NCBI GenBank assembly: GCA_002353285.1
Contig: DEJJ01000029.1
Location: forward strand, 107,395 to 171,394
From: Porphyromonadaceae bacterium UBA2751
Lineage (GTDB): Bacteria; Bacteroidota; Bacteroidia; Bacteroidales; Muribaculaceae
Reading direction: 5' to 3'
Length of the DNA stretch: 64,000 nt
Positions within the stretch are counted from its first letter, which is position 1. Each line of letters starts with the position of its first letter. Positions 8,622-16,096 of this stretch are shown one piece after another. The notes under the pieces were generated by a model. That model worked only from the letters and a program-made list of their open reading frames with translations. It ran no database searches and had not been told where the DNA came from. The position numbers were made by a program, and so were the translations under genes.

Positions 8622-9506
8622 TCATCGTGCGACGAGCCCCTTGACAAAGTCGACAGTCTTGTTCTTGGCAATGACCTTCAAGTCCTCGTCGAGGATGTAG
8701 ATGCATGGCATGATGCGCAGGTCGATCTTGTCGAGCACATCCTTGCTTGCCCCGACGAGCCATGTAGAGGAATAGGACTGCGAGTCGCTGTCCCATTTCT
8801 TGGGAGTGTCACCTGCAATGATGTTGATGACCTCGACTTGTCCACTCTCGACCATCTTGCCAAAGGCGATGTCGGTGCTGAGTCGCATGCGCTCGATAGA
8901 GCTACCGCTGCCGTCGTCGCTAAACATGATGACATAGAGTTTGGCACCGGTCTTAGCGTCGCTCAGGTGCTTGCGTGCTCCTGTGATTGATGTGTACTCG
9001 AAGTCGTAAAGTTGCGCTCCCAGCTTGCTTGCCTCGATGTTCTTGACTCTAACAGCATAGTGGTTGCGTGCCTCCTTCTTGAGCCAAGAAGCGTCGACCG
9101 CACTCTTGGCAAAAGCGAGATAAAGATCATCGATAAAATCGAAATCGTGGAAATAGAGCAGATAGTCGGCAAGAGAGAGCAGCTTGTTGAAGTTGTCGTG
9201 ATTAGCCTGGGCCTTGAACATGAGATCTCGCACCGAAGCGAGAGAGACATTCACATTGGCGCCAGCCTTCATGATGTCGAAATAAGTGAGCATCGCTTCC
9301 ATGAGGAGGCTATCGTTATCGGCACTAAAAGGCTTGGTGAGGTTGCACTTGTCCCAGAAATGCTGCACGCTGTAATTGCATCGGCTCTCGATGTTAGAGC
9401 AAGTGTCGGGGGCAATGGGATACTCAAAAAGAGTAGCCTGCGCATTAGCATTAATGACTGGCAATAAACTAATTACGAACAGTGCTGCGTAAAAAAATCT
9501 TTTCAT
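8622..9506 (-). CDS. DUF5106-type secreted thioredoxin-fold protein without CXXC
   Basis: 294 residues with a signal peptide (1-22, ending NANA). The N-terminal two thirds resemble the helical DUF5106 region found ahead of thioredoxin-like domains in Bacteroidota. The C-terminal third has thioredoxin-fold features: the strand LYVIMFSDD, a cis-proline-like loop (RIMPCIYILDED), and a final helix. Where the family has a CXXC after the first strand, this protein reads DDGSGSSIERM, so the redox pair is absent. It is likely a periplasmic or outer-membrane-associated protein with a non-redox role. Family assignment is from pattern recognition only. Confidence 0.7.
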   Translation of the reverse strand: MKRFFYAALFVISLLPVINANAQATLFEYPIAPDTCSNIESRCNYSVQHFWDKCNLTKPFSADNDSLLMEAMLTYFDIMKAGANVNVSLASVRDLMFKAQANHDNFNKLLSLADYLLYFHDFDFIDDLYLAFAKSAVDASWLKKEARNHYAVRVKNIEASKLGAQLYDFEYTSITGARKHLSDAKTGAKLYVIMFSDDGSGSSIERMRLSTDIAFGKMVESGQVEVINIIAGDTPKKWDSDSQSYSSTWLVGASKDVLDKIDLRIMPCIYILDEDLKVIAKNKTVDFVKGLVAR

Positions 9507-9544
9507 TATAATATATAATAAATAGTATTGTCAATTTTAACTTG

Positions 9545-9552
9545 TAAAGGTA
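9545..9552 (-). promoter_or_regulatory. Possible -7 element for the DUF5106 gene
   Basis: Minus-strand TACCTTTA, one base off the Bacteroidota -7 consensus TAnnTTTG, 38 bp ahead of the start codon. Confidence 0.4.
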
Positions 9553-9655
9553 CGGCAAAAAACACAACACACAAAGAATATTCCTCTAAAAAAAACTTAA
9601 TTGTCAGGAAAAGATTTCAACTGCTGCGGTTTTGCCTAACATGGTTGCTAAACGA

Positions 9656-9690
9656 AAAAGCCAGCCCCAAGTGAAACTGGAGCCAGCTTT
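9656..9690 (-). terminator. Intrinsic terminator after tRNA-Thr
   Basis: Minus-strand AAAGCTGGCTCC and GGGGCTGGCTTT flank a 10-nt loop and pair with G-U wobbles, followed by T residues. The wobble pairs become C-A mismatches on the plus strand, so the element acts on the minus strand. It begins 2 nt after the tRNA 3' end. Confidence 0.7.
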
Positions 9691-9691
9691 G

Positions 9692-9764
<73 letters not shown>

Positions 9765-9818
9765 TGTTGCAGCAGTCAAAAGAGTTGCTGCTATAAATCA
9801 TCAGGCCTGCTAAAAAGC

Positions 9819-11249
9819 TTAATAAACTGCCTGCTTGCTATAAGTCAACGTTATCTTAGCCTTGTTGAGGTCGAGCCTTGCCAGGCATGGCTTTGACACT
9901 CCTGGTGCAATTTTAGTAACGACCTCGGTGGTTGATGTGCTACTGTAGTAATAGTAGGCAGAGGAAGAAGCCGAATTCTTGTAGATTGACACGTCGATGG
10001 GCATGATTACAAACTTAATGTCGCCCTCGGCAGCCACTCCGCCCTTGTTGTTGATGATATCGAGCATGTAGTCCCTCAAACCTGTGAACTTGTAGTTGTC
10101 CTCCTGGTCGTCGTACTCGGCATAGAATGCGTCCTTGTTGTTGGTGAGAGAGTCCTTATCGAAGAACTCATCCCTGTAGCTCTCCTTGACCATGAGCAGA
10201 TACTTGGGTGGCGCTATGTCATAGAGATTAGAGATTTTATAGGCCGGAATCTCAAGCGTGAGCTTGTTAATGACAGCGAGGCCCTCTCTGGTGTCGGCAT
10301 TATACTTGTCGATGATTTGCTGGATAGGGAACTCGGCATGCACCTCATAACCTGCAGGTCCCATCACAATAGTGCTGCCAGAGGCAACCATATTCTCGAT
10401 GTCGTCATCCACATCGAGGTTGATGTTGTTGTTATAAACCACCTCGGGGGTTACAGCCATATAGCTTTGTGTCTTTGCTGGATAAATTGTGTCGGCCGAC
10501 TCGGAAGTCTTCTCGTACTTGCGATAATAAGTGACAAACTCGATGTCGTAGAAGTTCATCACATGCCCCTCGCCATAGCTATTGGTGATATAGATGCCTG
10601 GGAAGAAGGATGCAAACGACTTGGGTGTGCTGAATGTGGCAGAATTGTTCTTATACTCATTGAAGAGCTGTCGTGCATAGTTGACGTTAACTGGCACATT
10701 CACCTCGTAGTAGGAAATTTGCTGTGTGCCCGATGAGTTGTAGGTCGACTTGCGAGTGAGCTCATTGGCCGAATAAGTGACCGATCCCATGAGGTCGCTT
10801 GTGAGATAGTAGCCATTGGGGTCGAAATCGGAGTAGATGGGCACTGGCAGCTGCTTGTTGAGCTTGTAGATGTCCATGCGCATTGGCGCCAGTGTGTCGC
10901 CAGTGACATCGCCGATAGCCACCCTCATAGTGATGAAGCAGGAGTCGATCCACTGGTCGCCGCCATGCACACCCACAGTGTCGATAGTGGTTGTGGGCAT
11001 GAACTGCGCCACCACATCGCTTGAGAGCGTGCCATAGCCACTTGCAGTGACCTTGCCCAACAGCTGCACGCTGCTGCGCGAGCGCAAGTGGGTGTTTCTC
11101 ACCGACTTTCCTGTGAAGACAAATCCAGAGTCTTGTATCAGAGCCGAGTGAACGTCGGAGATGGTGGTTCCTATAGTATCGTCGGTACAAGAGTTAATGC
11201 CTATCACCATAGCAATGGCGGCCATCAACACAAATATAGATTTTCTCAT
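9819..11249 (-). CDS. DUF4270-family lipoprotein
   Basis: 476 residues from the ATG at 11249; an upstream ATG at 11312 would add 21 residues ahead of the signal sequence and is not credible. The lipoprotein signal is MRKSIF..VIGINSC, with Cys21 as the lipidated residue. The body is beta-rich and matches the DUF4270 family of Bacteroidota outer-membrane-associated proteins (GKVTASGYGTLSSDVVAQF, IDSCFITMRV). Function is unknown. Pairing directly downstream of a short glycogen-synthase-like gene is common in Bacteroidales and is seen here with a 59-bp gap. Confidence 0.85.
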   Translation of the reverse strand: MRKSIFVLMAAIAMVIGINSCTDDTIGTTISDVHSALIQDSGFVFTGKSVRNTHLRSRSSVQLLGKVTASGYGTLSSDVVAQFMPTTTIDTVGVHGGDQWIDSCFITMRVAIGDVTGDTLAPMRMDIYKLNKQLPVPIYSDFDPNGYYLTSDLMGSVTYSANELTRKSTYNSSGTQQISYYEVNVPVNVNYARQLFNEYKNNSATFSTPKSFASFFPGIYITNSYGEGHVMNFYDIEFVTYYRKYEKTSESADTIYPAKTQSYMAVTPEVVYNNNINLDVDDDIENMVASGSTIVMGPAGYEVHAEFPIQQIIDKYNADTREGLAVINKLTLEIPAYKISNLYDIAPPKYLLMVKESYRDEFFDKDSLTNNKDAFYAEYDDQEDNYKFTGLRDYMLDIINNKGGVAAEGDIKFVIMPIDVSIYKNSASSSAYYYYSSTSTTEVVTKIAPGVSKPCLARLDLNKAKITLTYSKQAVY

Positions 11250-11308
11250 ATTGTTCAGTCTTAATACAACGATATTAAAAAAAGTGTTATCTACACACGC
11301 CCATCGCA

Positions 11309-12121
11309 TCACAGGCTTTGATAGAACTCCATGCAGCGGCTCACGGCCTCGGCCTGGTCACATTCCTTATATTCAAGGAATGGCAGCCCTGACTCCTTGA
11401 CGAGATTGAGCACATCGTCGCCTACCCCTGCACTGCATTGCATCACTGCGTCGCAGTTGTCGATAGCCAGCTTCATGAGGTCGAGATAGGACGCCTGCTT
11501 GTCGACCAAAGGCGCCAGGTCGTCGCTGGTGAACCCATCGTACATGAGCTTCTCGGCCATCTTTTCGTTGAAAGGAGCCACGAGATTCTCGTCGAACAGC
11601 ATCATTACAACCTTGGCATCGCGATAGGATGGGTCGTCGCTATAGAATTTCTTGATATACAATGGAGCAAGGGCAGTGAGCCATCCACTGCACTGAATCA
11701 CATCGGGAATCCACCTGAGTTTTTTCACAGTCTCAAGCACGCCCTTGACATAGAAGATAGAGCGCTCGTCGTTGTCGTCGGGGTGTGTGTTGGTTTCCAG
11801 GTCATTGGCAATAACTGGAGTGAAGTAGTCTTCATTATAAATGAAATAGACCTGAAGGCGCGCGGGCTGGAGAGTGGCCACTTTAATGACCAGAGGGTGA
11901 TCGGTGTCGTCGATGATAAGATTCATGCCCGAGAGCCGGTTAACCTCGTGCAGTTGCTTGGTGCGCTCGTTGACAAAGCCATACTTAGGCATGAACGTGC
12001 GCAACTCGATGCCCTTTTCTTGAATTCCCTGCGCAAGCATTCGGCTTGCAGTTGACATCTCGCTATCGGGTAGATAGGGTGAGATTTCTTGAGATATGAA
12101 TAAAACTTTGTTTAAGTCCAT
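11309..12121 (-). CDS. Glycogen/starch-synthase-like protein, N-terminal GT5 domain only
   Basis: 270 residues, about half of a full glycogen synthase. The opening KVLFISQEISPYLPDSEMS matches the GT5 N-terminus, but the KxGGL loop that binds ADP-glucose is replaced by PDSEMS. The frame ends after the first Rossmann domain with no C-terminal GT-B domain. Later blocks of the fold (FIYNEDYF, PDVIQCSGWLTALAPLYIK) are retained. In Bacteroidales this short form occurs besides, or instead of, full GlgA and is annotated as glycogen synthase. Catalysis as a lone enzyme looks unlikely. It is probably co-transcribed with DUF4270, suggesting an envelope or regulatory role. Confidence 0.8.
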   Translation of the reverse strand: MDLNKVLFISQEISPYLPDSEMSTASRMLAQGIQEKGIELRTFMPKYGFVNERTKQLHEVNRLSGMNLIIDDTDHPLVIKVATLQPARLQVYFIYNEDYFTPVIANDLETNTHPDDNDERSIFYVKGVLETVKKLRWIPDVIQCSGWLTALAPLYIKKFYSDDPSYRDAKVVMMLFDENLVAPFNEKMAEKLMYDGFTSDDLAPLVDKQASYLDLMKLAIDNCDAVMQCSAGVGDDVLNLVKESGLPFLEYKECDQAEAVSRCMEFYQSL

Positions 12122-12152
12122 TGTATAGCGTATAACTCTCTTAAATTAGATG

Positions 12153-12160
12153 CAAAGGTA
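12153..12160 (-). promoter_or_regulatory. -7 promoter element for the glycogen-synthase-like/DUF4270 pair
   Basis: Minus-strand TACCTTTG, an exact match to TAnnTTTG, 31 bp upstream of the start codon at 12121. No clear -33 element is visible. Confidence 0.65.
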
Positions 12161-12255
12161 ATACTTTTTCTTCTAATAATAAATATTAATGCTTAAATGG
12201 ACAACGATTTTAACTTAATTTTAGTCACATCATGGTTCAAGAAGATTTTTTTAAG

Positions 12256-12284
12256 GAAAAAAGCCGCCCCACAATGGAGGCGGC
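12256..12284 (-). terminator. Terminator of the 287-residue secreted-protein gene
   Basis: Minus strand: GCCGCCTCC, 5-nt loop, GGGGCGGC, then a run of six T. It lies about 50 nt past the stop codon at 12335. Confidence 0.8.
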
Positions 12285-12334
12285 CTATCAAGTGCTGTAA
12301 TGCCAGTTGGCACTCAGCTGAGAGGTTGTAAAAA

Positions 12335-13198
12335 TCACTTAACAATCACCTTCTTGCCATCGTGGATGTAGATGCCAGCGGGAAGATTGCTGGTCGACAT
12401 CTTGCGTCCCATGAGGTCGTAGTAGGGAGCGTCGTCACTCTGACCAGCCTCAATCTGGGTGATGGCCGATGGAGAGGCCTGGGTGTAGGTGTAGTCAATC
12501 TTGGTAACAGGCAGGTCGATGTTGGTGCCACAGCCACTGGTAGAGGTAGCCTCGGGGAAGGCAGGATACTCAAGGAAGCTCTCGGTGTTGTGAGTGTAGG
12601 TCATAGCGCGACTGCGAGTGCCAGTGCTGTAGAAGCTAACGAGTGTGCCCTCGGTGCAGTTGTCGTTGTCCTCGGCATCAAATACCATGGTAATCACCAC
12701 TCCCTTGCCAGGCTCGAGAGCGATGGGCGAAGCGCTAAGGTCAACTTCGAGCTCGCCATCCTCACCATAAGCGTCGAGCAGCGACACCTCATACACTTGC
12801 TCAAGTGCTGGAGCACTGGCATCGAAGGTGAAGAATTGTTTCTTGCCATCGACTACCGCAAACTCAGTTGCATCGGTCACAGTGGCAAAGACTTTCATGT
12901 TACGGGTAATGTCGTCAAAGCCCTCGTTGTAGTAGCGATAGGTGAGCTTGGTGATTTTCACATCGGTCTTCTGAGCGTCGGTCACGAGCTCGGCGAGGTC
13001 GTCGGCAGTGTAAATCATCTGGCTACCGGTGTGAGCCACATAGAAGGTGGTGGGAGCCACGTCAAAGAATGAGCCCTCGACCAGAGCGGTAGCGCCCTCA
13101 TAGTCACCCACTTCAAGGACACCAGTTTTAACCTCGGCATTCTGAGCCGACACTGTAAAAGCTGCAAGTGCAGCAATCATGAGATAGAATTTTTTCAT
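12335..13198 (-). CDS. Secreted protein with GIYI-GKKVIVK C-terminal tail
   Basis: 287 residues. Signal peptide about 1-18 (MKKFYLMIAALAAFTVSA). The middle is beta-rich, with a segment resembling choice-of-anchor or jelly-roll domains of Bacteroidales surface proteins (VKITKLTYRYYNEGF, PGKGVVITMVFDAEDND). The last about 27 residues read YYDLMGRKM..LPAGIYIHDGKKVIVK, a tail shared with two other proteins in this window and reminiscent of type A sorting domains of the type IX secretion system. No enzymatic motif seen. It follows the 364-residue gene after 33 bp and is probably co-transcribed with it. Function unknown. Confidence 0.75.
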   Translation of the reverse strand: MKKFYLMIAALAAFTVSAQNAEVKTGVLEVGDYEGATALVEGSFFDVAPTTFYVAHTGSQMIYTADDLAELVTDAQKTDVKITKLTYRYYNEGFDDITRNMKVFATVTDATEFAVVDGKKQFFTFDASAPALEQVYEVSLLDAYGEDGELEVDLSASPIALEPGKGVVITMVFDAEDNDNCTEGTLVSFYSTGTRSRAMTYTHNTESFLEYPAFPEATSTSGCGTNIDLPVTKIDYTYTQASPSAITQIEAGQSDDAPYYDLMGRKMSTSNLPAGIYIHDGKKVIVK

Positions 13199-13231
13199 AA
13201 TAAAAACGTGTTTTGAAACTTTAATAATATG

Positions 13232-14326
13232 TTATTTAACTATCACTTTCTTACCATTGTGGATGTAGATGCCATCAGTGGGGTTGGTCACACGACGGCC
13301 TGTGAGGTCGTACCAAGCGTCGTCGCCACCGGTAGCTGGTTGCGCCTCAACCTCAGTTATAGCAGTGGGGCCTTCGATCACCTCGCTGGTGCGATTGGCC
13401 AGGTCGACGAGCACGCGCTGGCTGTAGGGCGAGGTCACAAGAGTGTAAGGAAGGCTTCCGTTGGGTGTGCTGTAGTCGTAGGTAGCAGCATAGACGTCGT
13501 AGTAGACCTCGGTGTGGCCATTAAGGTAGTTGGGGTTCAAGGTAAAGGTCTTGGAAGAGACCTCGTATCCCCAGTCGTCCTCGGCCATGACAGCCTCGTC
13601 GGCAGCAACGTAGGTGTAGACCTCATCGCCAGCCTTAAGCTGCTGGGTTACCTGCACGCGGTCGACATAGTCGGCCTGTCCCACTGGAGCTGTGACATTG
13701 ATAGTAGAGAAGAAGAGGTCGCGGGAGCCGTTATCAAATTCGAGTTCCTTGGTGTAGACTCCAGTGCCTCCACCCTGAGCCGAAAGGTCGACTTGATAGG
13801 TAACTACCTGTTTCTCGCCAGTGCCATGACTCTCGACGCGAATCTCGTCGTTGTGGCTTGAGAGAGTGGTGAGAATCACCTTGTAATGGCCGCCATCGTT
13901 GACCAGGTAAAGATAGGGCGAATAGAGCAGTCCGGCCACTAGGCTTGGTGCGAATGTGGGATAAGCGTAGGCCTCCCAGCCATAGGTGAAAGCATACCCA
14001 TAGTCACTCAAATTAACGCCGTACTCGTCGCCACCAGCAGGGCTGATGATAGAGCCGCTGGTGATGCCGTTGAAGTCCTCGTCGGCAAGGATAAATTCTC
14101 CATCGCTTGGAGCGATGTCCTTTATGTAAACATAGACGCAATAAGCCTCGGCGCCAGCCACAGGCTCCCAATTGGCAGTAAAGCCATTGGCAGTGATAGC
14201 AGTGGCGGGTTTCACCACCGGTTTGTCGAGAGTTACCGATTGCAAACGCGGAGCCTTAAGGGTCTGTGCGCTCATGCCAGCTACTGAAAGCAGAACTAAA
14301 GTAAAAATCAAGTAGTGTTTTTTCAT
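13232..14326 (-). CDS. Secreted protein with fibronectin-like segment and GIYI-GKKVIVK tail
   Basis: 364 residues with a signal peptide (1-20, ending GMSA). After a Pro-rich linker, residues 45-75 resemble a fibronectin type III opening (ANGFTANWEPVAGAEAYCVYV). A beta-rich domain follows with an aromatic-rich lectin-like stretch (YGYAFTYGWEAYAYP). The tail reads WYDLTGRRVTNPTDGIYIHNGKKVIVK in two adjoining parts, nearly the same as in the neighbouring 287-residue protein. First gene of a two-gene unit with a promoter at 14376-14383. Likely cell-surface or exported; no catalytic function recognised. Confidence 0.75.
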   Translation of the reverse strand: MKKHYLIFTLVLLSVAGMSAQTLKAPRLQSVTLDKPVVKPATAITANGFTANWEPVAGAEAYCVYVYIKDIAPSDGEFILADEDFNGITSGSIISPAGGDEYGVNLSDYGYAFTYGWEAYAYPTFAPSLVAGLLYSPYLYLVNDGGHYKVILTTLSSHNDEIRVESHGTGEKQVVTYQVDLSAQGGGTGVYTKELEFDNGSRDLFFSTINVTAPVGQADYVDRVQVTQQLKAGDEVYTYVAADEAVMAEDDWGYEVSSKTFTLNPNYLNGHTEVYYDVYAATYDYSTPNGSLPYTLVTSPYSQRVLVDLANRTSEVIEGPTAITEVEAQPATGGDDAWYDLTGRRVTNPTDGIYIHNGKKVIVK

Positions 14327-14375
14327 ATTCCAATTTTCTTTTTTAAAAAAAACAAATAAATATATTTTTATTCGG

Positions 14376-14383
14376 CAAAATTA
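14376..14383 (-). promoter_or_regulatory. -7 promoter element for the two secreted-protein genes
   Basis: Minus-strand TAATTTTG matches TAnnTTTG, 49 bp upstream of the start at 14326, in an A/T-rich leader. Confidence 0.6.
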
Positions 14384-14513
14384 ATAAAAAAAACACTTAT
14401 ATACAAAAATATTCCCACTTTCAATTGCAATTAATAACCACCATTTGTGATGATATCGTTAGTTTTTCACTACCATAGGGTATAAACATTTTCTGCATCA
14501 AGGGCATCAGGAG

Positions 14514-14559
14514 AAAAAAAGGTCGGTCGATGAGAGCCGCTTAGCTCTATCGACCGACC
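14514..14559 (-). terminator. Intrinsic terminator of asnS
   Basis: GGTCGGTCGATGAGAGC (14521-14537) pairs with GCTCTATCGACCGACC (14544-14559) with a single bulged base; seven T follow on the minus strand (14514-14520). It lies 56 nt after the asnS stop codon. Confidence 0.9.
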
Positions 14560-14614
14560 GTGGAATAAGTCAATATCAAGCACTGCACATTACTGTGCAA
14601 GTAGCTTGTTATGC

Positions 14615-16009
14615 TTAGAACTCGCAATTGTTGGGAGTGCGTGGGAATGGGATGACGTCGCGGATGTTGGCCATGCCAGTGACGAAAAGGACGAGTCGCT
14701 CAAATCCCAGTCCGAAGCCACTGTGAGGCACAGTGCCAAAGCGGCGAGTGTCGAGATACCACCACATGTCCTTCATGGGGATGTGCAGCTCGTTGATGCG
14801 ATTGAGAAGCTTGTCGTAGCTTGCTTCGCGCTCCGAACCGCCAATGATTTCACCAATCTGTGGGAAGAGCACATCCATGGCACGAACAGTCTTGCCATCG
14901 TCGTTCTGCTTCATGTAGAAAGCCTTGATGTCCTTAGGATAGTCGGTGAGGATAACCGGGCGCTTGAAGTGCTTCTCCACCAGATAGCGCTCATGCTCGC
15001 TCTGCAAGTCGACTCCCCACTTGACTGGGAACTCAAACTTAGCACCACTTTCCTCAAGGATCTTGATACCCTCGGTGTAAGTGAGACGCACAAACTCATC
15101 CTTGAGGATGCCATTGAGACGGTCGATGAGCGTGTTGTCGTACATCTTGTTGAGAAACTCGATATCATCCTTGCAGTGGTCGAGAGCATACTTAACGCAG
15201 TACTTGATGAACTCCTCGGCGAGGTCCATGTTGTCGTTGATGTCGTAGAAAGCCATCTCGGGCTCTATCATCCAGAACTCGGCCAGGTGGCGAGGAGTGT
15301 TACTGTGCTCGGCACGGAATGTTGGGCCAAAGGTGTAGATTGCTCCCAGCGAAGTTGCGCCCAGCTCGCCCTCAAGCTGCCCGCTCACAGTGAGGCTTGT
15401 CATCTTGCCAAAGAAGTCCTTGGTGTAGTCGATCTTGCCATCCTCGGTGCGAGGCATGTCGTTGACATTGAGAGTTGTGACCTGGAACATCTCGCCAGCA
15501 CCCTCGGCATCGCTCGATGTGATGAGCGGGGTGTTTAGATAGAAGAATCCCTTGTCGTTGAAGAACTTGTGGATGGCAAATGCCAAGTGGTGACGAATGC
15601 GGAACACGGCGCCAAAGGTGTTGGTGCGCATGCGCAGATGAGCCTTCTCACGCAGGAACTCGAGGGTGTGTCCTTTCTTCTGCAATGGATACTCATCGGG
15701 GTCGGCAGTGCCGTAGACCTCAATTTCTTGAGCTTGAACTTCATAGCTCTGCCCCTTGCCTTGCGAGGCCACCAATGTTCCCACAACGCACAGGCTTGAG
15801 CCTGTGGTGATGGGTTTCAGTTGCTCCTCGGAGAACTGGTCAAGAGCGACAACTACCTGCAAGTTGTGAATGGTTGAGCCATCATTTAGAGCGATGAACT
15901 GAATGTGCTTGTTACCGCGACGGGTGCGCACCCATCCTTTCACGCACACTTGCTGTCCTTCGAGCTCACCAGTGAAAGCGTCAACAATTTTAGTTCGTTT
16001 TAATGCCAT
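14615..16009 (-). CDS. asnS: Asparaginyl-tRNA synthetase
   Basis: 464 residues from ATG 16009 (MALKRTKIVDAF); the 12 extra codons of the longest frame cross a 13-bp hairpin and are unlikely to be translated. AsnS charges tRNA-Asn with asparagine. The N-terminal OB fold binds the anticodon (CVKGWVRTRRGNKHIQF). The class II catalytic core has the motif 2 region (FRAEHSNTPRHLAEFWMIEPE around residue 220) and motif 3 near the C-terminus (GFGLGFERLVLFVTG). The end (RDVIPFPRTPNNCEF) is typical of AsnS rather than AspS. It lies downstream of the pseudouridine-synthase gene. Confidence 0.97.
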   Translation of the reverse strand: MALKRTKIVDAFTGELEGQQVCVKGWVRTRRGNKHIQFIALNDGSTIHNLQVVVALDQFSEEQLKPITTGSSLCVVGTLVASQGKGQSYEVQAQEIEVYGTADPDEYPLQKKGHTLEFLREKAHLRMRTNTFGAVFRIRHHLAFAIHKFFNDKGFFYLNTPLITSSDAEGAGEMFQVTTLNVNDMPRTEDGKIDYTKDFFGKMTSLTVSGQLEGELGATSLGAIYTFGPTFRAEHSNTPRHLAEFWMIEPEMAFYDINDNMDLAEEFIKYCVKYALDHCKDDIEFLNKMYDNTLIDRLNGILKDEFVRLTYTEGIKILEESGAKFEFPVKWGVDLQSEHERYLVEKHFKRPVILTDYPKDIKAFYMKQNDDGKTVRAMDVLFPQIGEIIGGSEREASYDKLLNRINELHIPMKDMWWYLDTRRFGTVPHSGFGLGFERLVLFVTGMANIRDVIPFPRTPNNCEF

Positions 16010-16018
16010 AATGATATA

Positions 16019-16051
16019 TTCAACTTGTGGCACTGGTGGCCACAAGTTGAA
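16019..16051 (-). promoter_or_regulatory. 13-bp perfect hairpin just ahead of the asnS start
   Basis: TTCAACTTGTGGC (16019-16031) is the reverse complement of 16039-16051 with a 7-nt loop. On the minus strand it ends 9 nt before the asnS ATG and begins 45 nt after the upstream stop codon. There is no T run, so a plain intrinsic terminator is less likely than a translation-control, attenuation or RNA-processing element. Confidence 0.6.
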
Positions 16052-16096
16052 GTTTAGAGTTTATTGATTAGTTGATAAAAATTTCATGAAAAGAGT

